A stretch of DNA of 64,000 nucleotides from Coleophoma eucalyptorum (GCA_026120035.1 JALRME010000012.1:62001-126000); one strand, 5' to 3'. Positions 23,318-37,428 are shown, numbered from the stretch's first letter. Numbers and translations are program-made. Notes: generated from the sequence alone by a model not told the origin.

Positions 23318-23811
23318 TTTGGGAGGTGTCCTCTCGACAATTGACGACCTTTGGCTGCTTTGGCGGGATACGGAGACTCTGGAAGAAACAAAAGGCTTTG
23401 TTTAGCAGAAGGTAAAGGCGGTCTGAGGAGCTTCCATTTACTACTGCTCAGGGACAAGAGTGCTGCAACGTTCCAGAAAGGAAGATTTCCAGGCACTTCT
23501 TCATTTACCTATCGTTCGCTTATCAGATTCCAAGGGCCCTTGCTGGACTAAGGCAAGGCTGATATATGCTCTTGGCACGCCCAGATGTCGAAACATCGCA
23601 GATATTACCGAAGTCACACGATCACGACTCCAGACAAATTTTAACGTGAAATTTTTGTTCATTATATGCTCGCGAAACGGCTGACAAACGAAATAGAGAA
23701 GGTTCAATTCATGAACTGTTCCAAAACCCAGTGGTCGAAAGACAAACTCCCCGTCGCATACAAATTTACAAGGCCCGCTCCCAATCCCTATCAACAACAT
23801 CCTGCAGCCCT
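23318..23811. other. Intergenic, RBD2 promoter and ACO1 3' flank
   Basis: Nothing further supportable. Frames here are short and without domains. Confidence 0.5.
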
Positions 23812-26400
<2,589 letters not shown>

Positions 26401-27589
26401 TGTGTAAAGAGAACAGATGTTGTGAGAATGGTAGGAAAAGAGGAGCGAAGAATGGAAGAAGAGCAGCGAGGTCTCTTATCCGAGGAAGGGCGAATACGCT
26501 GCCCAGCCAACCAATCACAGAGCTCGAATTAGTAGAGCTCTCTCACAAGCCAAATGATGTAAAGGCGCGGGCCGGCCAATGGCATTTACTAACGGAATCT
26601 GCAAAGACAGAACGCGGAGTTTCGTGGAGAGAGTGGAGATGGGAGAGACTGGATATGATGTAGGATAGTCCAGGAAAGAGGGCTTTTAAGGATGGAAGAA
26701 GAGAGGCAGAGGGGAGTAAAGAGGCTCACTGGGAGTACTTGGCTGTTAGTAATGGGAGAAATATAGCTGGTCTATTGAGCTGTTGCCCATATGAAAGCGG
26801 TTTCAAGGTGGGCTCTAACGAGCTCCAGCCCGATCTTCCGCACATGAACAGCCGGAGATCGCAGCGACGACCGGCGACATGGCTAGCAAATTTTGCAGTT
26901 CCCTGTTGTCCGCAGCCTCGGCCTGCAATACCTAGGTCTCCGGCAATACAATCATCCATGACGTTCAAATTTTCTGTTCTTACTTTGTTCACGGGCAATG
27001 GCAATGGCAGTGGCAGTGGACCACCGTTGGCGGAGGTACCAGGATCACCAGTGGATGTCACAACTAACTCCTAGTCCATTCCTTAAAGTACTGTAGTAAT
27101 ATCAAGAGCAGCGACACTGGAGTTCCTCAAATGAATTCAATTCTTGACTGGATACTTTTATGATTTTTCAGACGGCTTCAGTGATTTAGAACGACAGGGG
27201 CTTCACTTCTCACGGACGGCGTTGATTGAGACGACGCAAGAATGGTGGTCAAGACGGAACTCACGGTAGATACCCGAAGCAGCCTTTATTTCTGCAAGGG
27301 TTTTGGCAAGAGTTTAAACAGCTTTACTTTTCTATGAAGATTGATCCTGTGGATATGGAACCACAATTCTTGAAAGCAAAGACACAGTCACTCGATCATG
27401 AGTCTCTGATAACTTGGTGACTTAATAGCGAGGGTCTTCACCCGATGACTTTCAGCCATTTGACCTGGAGCGGCCAAGCGGGCACGCTAACGACGAGCTG
27501 CCGAGATCTGGAAATACCGATTTTTCGAGCAGGCAATAATCATTTGATAGCGAAAACACCAAGATTCCTAGCACAGGCACAATACTACA
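26401..27589. other. Intergenic between ACO1 and BUD20 (divergent)
   Basis: A 1.2-kb shared upstream region. Overlapping frames at 26726-27074 on both strands include a Gly/Ser/Pro-type simple run (ggcaatggcaatggcagtggcag) and look non-coding. Nothing else seen. Confidence 0.5.
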
Positions 27590-28107
27590 ATGGGTATCCC
27601 TCAGAAATCTACAAAGACAAAGACGCGGAGACGGTTGAGGTATGTCCTTGTTACCTGCCACCGTGCTCTTCAGGCACAGTACAGCGTCGCTAATTCTTCA
27701 CCTCCAGAGATCTCGACCAAGTCCATGCTGACCTTCGCTCCTCTAAACATCTCGAGCAATTCAAGAGCTTGAAGCCTGCTGAAGACCTTCCTGGACTGGG
27801 CCAATTCTATTGTATTGAATGCGCGAAATGGTTTGAAGGGGAGAACAGTTTGGTCACTCACAGAAAGGGGAAAACGCACAAAAGAAGGTAGGTCAAATCT
27901 ACAAGCGCATAGAGGTGGCACATGATGCTCATGCATAATTATAGAGTCAAGGCACTCAAAGACGAGCCATATACCCAGAAGGAGGCCGAAGCAGCCGTCG
28001 GGCTACGTACAGATAATGGCCCACGAGCGGCAGCAAGGGAGAATATGCAAGATGTAGAAGTGGATATGGAAAATTCTGGGCTTATCGACGATAGTCTGGC
28101 AACCTGA
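27590..28107 (+). CDS. BUD20: Bud20-type C2H2 zinc-finger pre-60S export factor
   Basis: Three exons, 27590..27639, 27708..27887 and 27945..28107, give 130 aa. The opening STKTKTRRRLRDLDQ, block VHADLRSSKHLEQFK and one C2H2 finger (FYCIECAKWFEGENSLVTH...H) match Bud20/ZNF593. The basic N-terminus is the nuclear localisation segment. Bud20 is a shuttling factor that joins late pre-60S particles and aids their nuclear export. Both introns fall at phase-2 positions within Arg codons (AG|A), which makes the joins unambiguous. The gene converges on DAM1, with 97 bp between stop codons. Confidence 0.92.
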
Positions 28108-28204
28108 ATGATTTCTACTGTTGTCAGAGAACGGGAAATCATATTGGCCCAGAAGCAACTTGGGTCTGCTTGCCGTACGATGCAAAACGCAAAAGGGTAT
28201 CTCA

Positions 28205-29014
28205 TTATTTAAAGCCACGACCTCTTGCCCTTGCAAGACCGCTACCACGAGTACCTCGAAGTCCACCACGAGCAGCTCCGCCTCTTCCTGCAGCTGCTCC
28301 TCCGCGACCACCAGAAGTTGCTATTCGCGATGCTGGAACAGGAGTGGTGAACTTTTTAGGGGTTGCTTTGGATGAAGTTGGCGGGTTGTCTACAAAGGAT
28401 GTGTCTGTCGTCCTGGGAGGTCTTAGTCTACCATGACATGTCGAGTACTGAAATTATACTCACATGAAAGTCGTCTCTCCATCAATCTCCCCGTGAAATC
28501 TTTCTGAACTCGTGGACCGCCCTAGAATATGTCAGTACTTAAGGAAGTCATTGCAAAACATCTGACAATTCCTCCCACATACCTAAGTTTTCCTTTTCAT
28601 TCTGTGCCCTTTTGAATGAGTCTGGAATAGGTGCCTATTGAATTATTAGAGCCTAAAAAATAATGCGCCTCCTTTGCCATGGATTACCTCTGAAAAGTCA
28701 ACGCAGAATGCATTCATGTTTAACCCGTATAAGAATGCACCGAAGTTCTCACTGAACCGTGCCAGGCTCTCGTGCATCAGCTGCAGGTGCATGAAGTTGG
28801 CTTCCAGGTCGGCCATGCCATCAGACAATTCTGCAAAGGAAGGCTCGAAAACATCTAAGGGAAGACTAGCTTGGTTGACTCCGGTAGACGAGCGGAGTGA
28901 TGAGCGCGACGAGGGACGCAGCGGAGTCGTAGGGCGCGAGGGAGCATTGTGTCTCGTTTGCGACGCTGAACGGGTTGCAGACGATATGGCAAGAGGGGTG
29001 GTAGACGAAGCCAT
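28205..29014 (-). CDS. DAM1: DASH/DAM complex subunit Dam1 with Arg/Gly-rich tail
   Basis: Four exons, complement(28688..29014, 28583..28634, 28464..28521, 28205..28412), give 214 aa. The signature FAELSDGMADLEANFMHLQ and MHESLARFSENFGAFLYGLN (residues about 60-105) is the Dam1 core helix; APIPDSFKRAQ follows in exon 2. The Dam1/DASH complex rings microtubules and couples kinetochores to depolymerising ends; Dam1 is the main Aurora B/Ipl1 target. The Ser/Thr/Arg-rich N-terminus (for example RPSSRSSLRSS) offers possible Ipl1-type sites. The last about 35 residues are GGRGGAAAGRGGAARGG-like, which is unusual for a Dam1 I know from yeast. Confidence 0.92.
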
Positions 29015-29490
29015 CGTAGTTGACGTTTCTGTAGAGCGTTGGAGCGGAGCGAGCAGGAGATGTCACTGTACTTCGTAAATCGATTTGTTTATCTGATCCA
29101 TGCGATGGATCTGCAGGGAAGGCGCGCCGTCATCTCGCACACGCACGCGAGCAAGCCCCGCGTTAATAGACATCGAAATCTCCAAAAGTCAATCATGCCT
29201 TAACTAGGAGGCATACAAACGCTCAATATCCCTCCCTGCCTCGGTGATTTATATCTCCATCTTGCATACCAGGTCGGCACTGCACACAGGAAAACAAGAG
29301 CCAAGCCACATTTGGGGTCGTCGTGTTTGTTCCTGGAAATCCTACCGTGCCCGTTACTCGTTATCGGGGGTCCCGGTCATCAGGTACTCAGCGGTCAATT
29401 CTCTTTTTATGGACCACGTAACCGTTTCTTCTGAACAATCCTCGTAGCGCCCCCTTCTTCTTCGACGAGATTTCTGTCGTCCCAAGTCCT
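29015..29490. promoter_or_regulatory. Divergent spacer between DAM1 and the Sec14-like gene
   Basis: 476 bp between two start codons on opposite strands. If the downstream gene starts at 30058, the spacer is longer. No specific element identified. Confidence 0.4.
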
Positions 29491-31533
29491 TTGACATCAT
29501 CGACATCTTCCATGAAAGGATTTGGGATATCCGTCCTCGCGAGACAGACCCTCCCCTTCCCCGCCAAATATCATTCTGCTGCGCGAGCCAGTCGCATCGA
29601 GGCTCTCCATACGTCAGACAAGTATTCTTTGCTTACCTTATTTACAACCCCCACGCCTCGATCCGTAAATTATTTCAACCGCAATTCATTGATATACGCT
29701 GCGGAATCTCGAAGGCCTGCAACTAAGTCCAGGTCAAAGCAAGGTTTCACTTCCGCCGTTGCCGGTCCAAGATCATTCTTCAGTTCGAGGAACTCGAGCT
29801 CCCGACCGAGTACGAAACTGCGCCCCTACAGGTCCGAGGACATCGCACAACCCTCACGTACAAAGGACCAACTTTCCAGATCACATACTCTTTTAAGGAG
29901 TAGTTCAAGTAGTTGGGGGATAGCTTTATTTTGTGGTGTACTTAGCAGTGCTGTCATATATTTGGGTTTTCCAGCGAGGGACGAGAATTCGCAAAACGGA
30001 ACCTCCAGAAACATCGAAGAAGCAACCAGATTTTCAGCATTACTTATTCGGCATACAATGGCGAGCGAAACACTACCTGGCCGACCCGGCACGTTGACTG
30101 CGGACGAAGAGGAGAAACTGAAGGAATTCTGGGTTGCCGTTGCTCAGGTTGCTGGTATAATTGAGCAAGACGAGAACGAGAATGGAACCACGCCTGATGG
30201 GCCTTCAAGATCGGACACTGCATCATCGGCCAAAGATAAGAAGAAGAAGAAGGGTCTGTTCCGTAGGAAGAAGGAAAAGGAAGAGTCTTCGAGTTCTCAC
30301 GACTCTGATGACAAATACGGGCAAACAAAGGAATTTCACGATGCTATAGCAAGCATGTCACCAGAGCTTCTGCGAACCACATTCTGGAGTATGGTAAAGC
30401 ATGATCACCCAGATGCGCTTCTTCTGAGATTCCTCCGTGCTAGAAAATGGGACGTGGACAAGGCTCTAGTCATGATGGTCTCGACCATGCGATGGAGAGC
30501 GGTGGAGATGCACGTTGACGATGATATTATGAAGAACGGTGAAGGGCAAGCTCTTATAGAAGAAACTGCTGGGACCGATCCCGCACGGAAGAGCCTCGCA
30601 CACGACTTTCTCGACCAAATGCGCATGGGAAAGAGTTTCTTACATGGCTTGGATAAACATGGCCGACCTATGTGCATTGTAAGAGCTCGCTTGCACAGAC
30701 AAGGAGAACAGAGCGAGGAGTCTCTTGAAAGATACACAGTATTTTTAATTGAGACAGCACGCATGATCCTCAACCCACCTGTTGACACCGCTGTAAGTTT
30801 TCTAACCAAGCCTTTTGGGGATATCGCTGACACAGGATACAGTGTATTTTCTTCGACCTGACAGGATTCTCGTTGGCAAATATGGTGAGCCTATAACTGA
30901 GAATATTATCTAAGATTTTTTACTGACCCATAACAGGATTACAATCCGGTTAAGTTCATGATTAAATGTTTTGAGGCGAATTACCCAGAGAGCTTGGGGG
31001 TTGTGGTGGTCCACAAGGCTCCATGGGTCTTTCAGGGAATATGGAAAATTATCAAAGGCTGGCTTGATCCAGTGGTTGCTGCCAAGGTGACATTCACGAA
31101 CAACGTGAAAGACCTGGAGGCGTACATTGACAAAACACGCGTTATCAAGGAGCTTGACGGTGACGAGGATTGGGTTTACAAGTATGTTGAGCCAATTCCC
31201 GGCGAGAATGACCTCATGAAAGACACCGAGACCCGGGACAAGTTGCTAGCAGAGCGAGCTCTCATATTCAAAGAATTTGAAAAAGCTACACTGGACTGGA
31301 TTCAAGGAAATGGGGATCAAACTGCAGTCAAGGCGAAGCGCAATGAGATCGCGCTGAAGATGAAAGATGACTACTGGAAGGTAGATCCATATGTCCGTGC
31401 CAGATCATTCTACGATCGCACAGGAATGTTGGGTCCAGGCGGCAAGACAACTTTCTATCCTACAGCCAATGGCTCTGCGAAGGAAGTGGCAGCGGAGAAG
31501 CCTGTAGAGACTTCAGCAGATGATGTGGATTAG
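29491..31533 (+). CDS. Sec14/CRAL-TRIO lipid-transfer protein (Csr1/Sfh2-like)
   Basis: Exons 29491..30792, 30843..30884 (42 nt) and 30937..31533 give 646 aa; starting instead at the ATG at 30058 gives 457 aa. CRAL-TRIO-N helices (LLRFLRARKWDVDKALVMM) precede the lipid-binding domain (FLHGLDKHGRPMCIVRARLH, CIFFDLTGFSLANMDYNPVKF, VVVVHKAPWVFQGIWKII). Family members swap phosphatidylinositol with a second lipid and feed PI kinases. The short form begins MASETLPGRPGTLTADEEEK, which matches the expected compact domain start. The upstream 189 codons are open and include a basic Ser-rich leader and a hydrophobic segment (WGIALFCGVLSSAVIYLGF), so a longer, membrane-anchored or mitochondrial form is possible. 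A Lys-rich patch (KDKKKKKGLFRRKKEKEE) precedes the core. Confidence 0.85.
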
Positions 31534-31993
31534 AGGTTGTGGAGTTAAGTAGCCTCCTTCTTTGGCTTAGGTGTGAGCACACTTCAGCTAGTAGGACAAT
31601 GTATATATGGTGTGATATCACTGGGCGTTCAGCATCCTGAGATGGTTAAAAGTCTTCTGAAATCATGCTGCATCTATGTACCATGGAGTCGGTTTCGCAG
31701 TTTACTCTTGGAGTAGATAGGTAGAATAGGTTGGCAAACAACTGGACACAATGCATATGGATCTCATCTCACACTTGGAAACACTTGCTCTATCCTTAGC
31801 TGTTTATGGAGCATATGTTTAAAGCTGTGGCACATTTCATTAGAGCCAGTTTACGACTGGCCATGCCTCTCAATGCAGTATGACGCCTCATATCTCATAT
31901 CACGATGAGAGAGATCTATAATACATTCCCATTTCCAGGAGCCTTTAAGTCCGGACGCCAAGCCTCAAGACATCCATGCCCCGCCTGCCCAGT
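31534..31993. other. Convergent 3' spacer
   Basis: 3' flanks of the Sec14-like gene and RPN9. Nothing else seen. Confidence 0.5.
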
Positions 31994-33237
31994 TCATGCT
32001 GCCCAAACATCTTGACCTTTAGACTCGATCCAGTTGCCCAAGTTGTTTACACTCGAGTCCCATTCTTGTAGTCTCGATCTCAGAGCTCCGATTTGAGCCA
32101 TATCCAGTACCTTAGGCTGGACCCAGTTGATGCGTGCAATCTCGTCCACTTGGTCAATACTTCCTCGCAGCAGTCCCAAGCTCAAGGCCTTCATGATCAA
32201 ATGCTCAATCTCGTCCGGCCTGACCTTGGTCTCTTCTGCAATCGTTCTGAATGACATGGCACGGTCGTGTGGGGGTCTTCGGAAGACAGTCTCTGTCAAG
32301 GCGGCCAAGTAAATCTTCTGTCTTAATCCATCTTTGTGTTCTGAGAGTAGTGGGTTGGATGAGATGTGTCCTGCAAGAACATCATATGCAGCCAAATCGC
32401 CTCGGTTGAATGCAAAGAGGAGGTCTCGCAACCACGCATCCTCCTTAACAAGTGAATCCAAGATGGGGTGTAGTAATAGTTCTCCGAAGTTGTAAATTGT
32501 GTCCGAAACAAGAGCTGCAATGCTGAGGTCGTAGGCCCGGCTCTTGCGTTCTTCTGGGGTCAGGTCATTCAAATCTATGCAGGCAAGGTAAAGGAGGGCG
32601 TTTCGGTAATATGCTGCAAAGTCCAGTTTTGCCTAGACAATCTAGTCAATAACCATAGTTGGCATCTGTGGCGCGTGACCAACCTGATAGTATTGCGCGT
32701 TAACCTTGTAGAAGGCAGCATGCACAATAGTCTCAACAGAATCGAATCCATCCAATATCTTCTCCGATTTCTCCAAATCTTTCCTTGCACTGTCCAAGTC
32801 ATTCAATTCCAACTTAACCTTAGCTACAGCAACGGTAGCGTAGACGTAGGCATCTTGTGAGTTCGGGTTGTTAACCTTGTTTGCAGCTGCGATCAGGAAT
32901 GAAAGGCGCTCTTGACTATCTAGAGGTACATTAGAATCTGCAAATCTAGAACCTGTATGTAGAACCTACCTCTACACTGCTCAGAAGCTTTGAGGGCCAG
33001 GGTGACAAGCTTCAACTGGTTTATCTTGTCTGCGAAGGTAAGGATGAAGGTCTTGTAGAATGGTAATCGCTGGTGAGCACTCTCTGGGTTGTTGAAGAAT
33101 TCGATCAGTGACTCAGTCAACTGGTGCCATAATTTCCGCTCCCAAAGATCTTCGAAGGATAAAAAGAAGTGTTGAAGGTCTGCAGGAGCCGCATCTCGCT
33201 GTTCGCCCAAGAAGTCAGGTATAGTGTCGACGTTCAT
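31994..33237 (-). CDS. RPN9: 26S proteasome lid subunit Rpn9 (PSMD13)
   Basis: Three exons, complement(32970..33237, 32684..32919, 31994..32632), give 380 aa, the family length. Rpn9 features: FFLSFEDLWERKLWHQLTES near the start, TPR-like helices, QAKLDFAAYYRNALLYLAC, and the C-terminal PCI (winged-helix) domain with MSFRTIAEETKV, HLIMKALSLGLLRGSIDQV and INWVQPKVLD. It is a structural subunit of the proteasome lid. The second donor (gttggt) is weak but required for frame. Divergent from nuo-40 (359 bp between ATGs). Confidence 0.95.
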
Positions 33238-33596
33238 GGCTATGATTTGAGGCTATAGCCAAAGAATTCGTATTTGATTTGCGCAAGTAGTCTTTCAGTT
33301 CAATAGCTTGTCAGAAGTAGTAGAGATGGAATTTCCTTGGGGGAGAGGTGGTGGAAGGTGTTTGGTTGATGGGTTACGCAGGCAATGGTACCTGAACATG
33401 AAGCTCTAAGGCTAATAGTAGCGCGTTTGGCAAATCTCGAGTACTGTACTGCATGTTTAGCGGAGCACTTTATACCTCCATCGACGACGTCTTCGACGAC
33501 AATAAATAGCTTCCGCGACTCAATTGGTGCTCAGTACAGCCCAGTCGCAATTATCCTTCCGGTGCGGGCACTCGAGCTTAGAGACTGGTCGCAATC
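33238..33596. promoter_or_regulatory. Divergent promoter RPN9 / nuo-40
   Basis: 359 bp between the two start codons. No PACE-type element (GGTGGCAAA) found by eye. No gene. Confidence 0.4.
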
Positions 33597-35171
33597 ATGC
33601 AGAAGGCCTGCAGTCCGTCCAGCGTCAATGGTCTTCGGACTACTCTGCGAACGCAAGCAAGATTCGTAGACCGCGCGCCCCAGCGTCGACATGTCTCCGA
33701 TGTCACAATCACAAGAACTGGCAAGCCCATAATCCGAACACAGGGTGGCAGGTTTGTGCTCTCATATCATGGTGGAAGTTCCACGCTAACTCAATCCCAG
33801 ATCTTCCCTTGGAGGTGAGAGACGAACAAACTGAGCTACCTGCGCATCACCGACTAATATTTCCGGATAGGACACACTGTCACGGTTTTTGGTGCGACTG
33901 GATTTCTTGGGCGCTATATTGTCAATAGATTGGGTATGCTTCTTGGCCACCGTTAAGTTGGTTGTGTTAGGACTAACAGCAGCACGTAGCAAGGCAAGGA
34001 TGTACGGTTATTGTGCCTTTCCGAGAGGAGATGGCCAAGAGACACTTGAAGGTTGCTGGTGATTTGGGCAGAGTTATTTTCATGGTATGAAGTCTGGGAA
34101 ACAACGAATGATGGACGTAACGCTGATAGACTGGGCTACAGGAATATGATCTTAGAAACACACAGTCACTGGAGGAGAGTGTACGACACTCTGATGTCGT
34201 ATACAATCTTGTTGGCCGAATGTACCCAACAAAGCAAGTCCTATCACCCGAATTTACTGGTCATACTTATTAACAAGATTCCAGGAACTTCGATCTTGAG
34301 GACGTCCATGTCGAGGGTGCTGAGCGTATTGCTGAGGCAGTTGCAAAGTACGATGTCGACCGTTTCATCCATGTCTCCTCCTACAATGCAGACAAGAACT
34401 CCCATTCTGAGTTCTTCAGTACAAAGGTTTGTAGCAGCTGTTTTCCAGCTGAACTGTGCTAACTGGGTTGCTGCAGGGTCGTGGAGAAGAGGTTGTACGA
34501 AGCATTTACCCAGAGACCACCATTGTGAGACCGGCACCTCTTTTTGGATTTGAGGATCGTCTCCTCCACAAGCTTGCTGGTGTTACCAATATCCTCACCT
34601 CAAATCACATGCAGGAGCGTTACTGGCCTGTTCACGTAAGCCAATCAGCGCGCATCTAAAGAATAATGCTGACCAATGCATTAGGCCATTGATGTTGGTG
34701 AAGCTTTGCAAAAGATGCTCTATGATGATAATACCGCCTCTGAGACGTACGAGCTTCACGGTCCCAAGAACTATTCCACTGCTGAGATCGCTGAATTGGT
34801 CGACCGAGAAATCATCAAGCACCGTCGTCACATCAATATTCCCAAGAAAATCCTGAAGCCAGCTGCAAATATCTTGAACAAGGCTTTATGGTGGCCTGTG
34901 ATCACTGCCGATGAGGTTGAGAGAGAGTTCATTGATCAGGTCATTGATCCTAAAGCAAAGACATTCAAGGATCTTGGCATCGAGCCCGCGGAACTCAGCA
35001 ACCTAACCTTCCACTACTTGGTACGTCCAAAATCCATCACTCGGATTCTTTCTTCTTCTAACAATTCTATAGCAAGGTTACCGAAGTTCGTCATTCTATG
35101 ATCTGCCACCAGCGACCGAGAGAGAGAAGAGAGAAGAAAAGAAGTATTTGCATGTCATTGACGACCAGTAG
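33597..35171 (+). CDS. nuo-40: Mitochondrial complex I NDUFA9-type subunit (40 kDa)
   Basis: Nine exons: 33597..33751, 33801..33814, 33871..33933, 33990..34084, 34142..34233, 34285..34426, 34477..34635, 34685..35020, 35073..35171; 384 aa. Exon 2 is only 14 nt (RSSLGG). The intron after exon 5 has a GC donor (gcaagt); it gives the expected family sequence GRMYPTKNFDLEDVHVEGA. The presequence is Arg-rich (LRTTLRTQARFVDRAPQRR). An atypical short-chain dehydrogenase fold follows: nucleotide motif VFGATGFLGRY, VSSYNADKNS, RPAPLFGFEDRLL. NDUFA9 binds NADPH structurally at the junction of the complex I arms and is needed for assembly. Converges on HNT1, 142 bp apart. Confidence 0.94.
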
Positions 35172-35313
35172 TGATAGATTTTACACCTGGTCTCATGTAA
35201 CCGTAGAAGAGCAATTGAATTTGTACATATCAAGTCTAGAACAGTATCCATTTGTTTTGTTTCTTTCAGAGCTCGATATTCTCATAACGTTGTGTCCCAT
35301 CTCTCCGAGGTCT

Positions 35314-35935
35314 TTACATCTTGGACTGAATTTCAGCGAAGAGCTCCTTCAGCTTATCCATGTCAGTCTTCTGTGCAGGCCATCCTACAGTCAGGCCTTG
35401 CTCCTTGTCAGGCTTAGGGATCTAAATGAACAAGTCAATGCGTGAAGTCAAGGTCTTTTTTTCGGAGGTCTTACCATGTGAAAGTGAACCTAAAAACACC
35501 TTGTGAGCTACTCGGCACCTGATGATAATAGGGCTTTATCAACATACATGGTCAACTTCTTGGTGTGCAATCCTTCCGTTGTTTTGCAAGACGTTGTAGT
35601 TCTCTGCCCCTGTGGCTTTGACGAGCTTCTTAACAACAGGCTACATGAAATCACGTTAGCAAGGCCACAAAGTAAGCTCTGTGGCAGATGTTCTCACCAA
35701 GATTTCCGCCAGTTGGTCATCAGGAATATCGGCCAGCTTCTCGCCATGGTGCTTGGGTATCACAAGCTATACAAAGCGTCAGACACAACTCAGATTGCGT
35801 AAGTAAAAATCATCATACAGCATGTCCTTTGCTAAGTGGTTGAATGTCGAGAAAGGCAAAAACCTTGTCACTCTCGAACAGCTTGAATGACGGGATATCC
35901 CCCTTGATGATCTTGCAAAAGATACAGGCGGCCAT
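35314..35935 (-). CDS. HNT1: HIT-family nucleotide hydrolase (HINT/Hnt1)
   Basis: Five exons, complement(35819..35935, 35698..35766, 35548..35640, 35475..35489, 35314..35421), give 133 aa. The start is the ATG at 35935 (MAACIFCKIIKGDIPSFKLF). The catalytic HIT triad H-V-H-F-H is at 93-97; exon 4 is just 15 nt (VHFHM) and carries the second and third His, with the first at the end of exon 3. FLDIQPLSKGHALVIPK and NNGRIAHQEVDH match HINT-type AMP-lysine hydrolases, which cleave adenosine phosphoramidates. All splice joins are phase 0. Confidence 0.95.
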
Positions 35936-36348
35936 TTTTGTCTCTGGGTCCTGACTTTCGAGATACAGCTGTTGCGGTGGTGGGTTGTAGCTTCGAGATC
36001 TTGGTGCGGGTAAGGCTTGTCGGCGGGGTCGTGAAGCTCGCTCGGGCCGATGCGCCGCAAGGAAGGAGTTCTACGGACGCTGAGCGGTCCGTCGACGGCC
36101 TGAAGGTCCTCTGCTTTAAGACATCAAGTGTTTCCATTTTCTGCCATATATCTAGCCAATTGGGCCATTTCGATTAATGTAAGATGTCTGCCACTAGCTA
36201 GCATCTGATTCTATTCTTTGCCGCTTCATATGGGACTGTCGTGCCCCTCAAGTTATGACGCAGCGCTCCGATCTTTGAGCTTTGTAAATCACCCCACGTA
36301 GCACGAGTCACCGCAAGACAGTACCTAGAACCTGTCCAGACACTGAAG
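35936..36348. promoter_or_regulatory. Divergent spacer HNT1 / OTU1
   Basis: 413 bp between the two start codons. Frames across it on the minus strand are in other frames than HNT1 and are not supported as coding. Confidence 0.4.
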
Positions 36349-37428
36349 ATGCGCATTCGTATTAGGGGCCCCGGAGGCTCTTCGATCATAACACTCGACG
36401 CCGAAGCAACAGTGGAAGATTTGCTGTTGCAAATCACAGAAAAGACTGGCGTTTCCAAGTTCGATGTGAAGTACGGATACCCGCCAAAGCCACTGGTCTT
36501 GGATCAGAAGAGTCTTTTACTGAGCAAACTAGAAGTCAAGCTGGATGGTGAACAGTTGACTATTGGGTCGAAGGACGAGCCTGGCCCAGCACAGTCCGCT
36601 TCGGTCTCTTCGCCATCTAAGAAACCAAACACATCTGGGCCTATTGCTTTGAAGAAGAAAGCCATGGAGTCAGAAGTGCCAGAGATCCCAATGCCAGAAC
36701 GAAGTGCTACACTAGGTGCGCAGGTTTTCTGTCTTGTGTTGTCAGACAGTACTAACCCTGCATATAGTTCTCCGGGTCATGCCAGACGACAACAGTTGTC
36801 TGTTCCGGGCGATCGCTGCTGCTGTCACACCAAACGACGACCTCACCATGCACGAACTTCGCTCCTTTGTGGCCAGTCAGATACAAAGTGATCCGGAAAA
36901 ATACACAAAGGTGGTCTTGGAAAAGGAACCTGATGACTATTGCAGATGGATTCAGACAGAGGCTGCGTGGGGTGGTGCTATTGAGATAGAGCTTCTGGCC
37001 AATCACTATGATGTTGAGATTTGTACCGTTGATGTTGAGGTAGTGTTACTTCCACCCACTCAGATCTGTGCTAACATATGCAGTCGCTCTCTGTACTGAG
37101 ATTCAACGAGGGGGGTCCAAACAGAATTATTTTGGTTTATTCGGGAATCCACTACGACACTGTCGCACAAAGTCCATCCGCATACCCACATACTAAGGCT
37201 GATAATCCTCCGGAGGTGGATGTCAGGCAGTGGCCGCAATATGACGAGGATATTTTAGTTAAAGCTTTGGAACTGTGCCAAAAGCTTAACGCTAAGCACT
37301 ACTTTACCAATACTGGCAGTATGCCTATTAAATGTAATGTCTGTGGCTGGATCGGGCATGGACAGGTTGAAGCTAGTCAGCATGCTGCGCAGTCAGGCCA
37401 TTATGATATGGCCGAGGTTACAAGGTAG
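36349..37428 (+). CDS. OTU1: Ubiquitin thioesterase Otu1 (YOD1)
   Basis: Three exons, 36349..36715, 36768..37039 and 37084..37428, give 327 aa. A ubiquitin-like UBX-type domain (1-75, MRIRIRGPGGSSIITL) is followed by a Ser/Lys linker and the OTU domain with MPDDNSCLFRAIA (catalytic Cys133), and SGIHYD with the catalytic His. A C-terminal C2H2 finger uses Cys297, Cys300, His313 and His319 (CNVCGW...H...H). Otu1 binds Cdc48/p97 through the N-terminal domain and trims ubiquitin chains in ER-associated degradation. The match to the yeast layout is complete. Confidence 0.95.

Noticed and set aside
26726..27074. Overlapping 111-codon frames on both strands
   Set aside because: Created by a short GGCAAT/GGCAGT repeat, with no domain on either strand.
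34222..34284. GT donor at 34222 for the nuo-40 intron
   Set aside because: It stays in frame but deletes the conserved YPTK; the GC donor at 34234 retains it.
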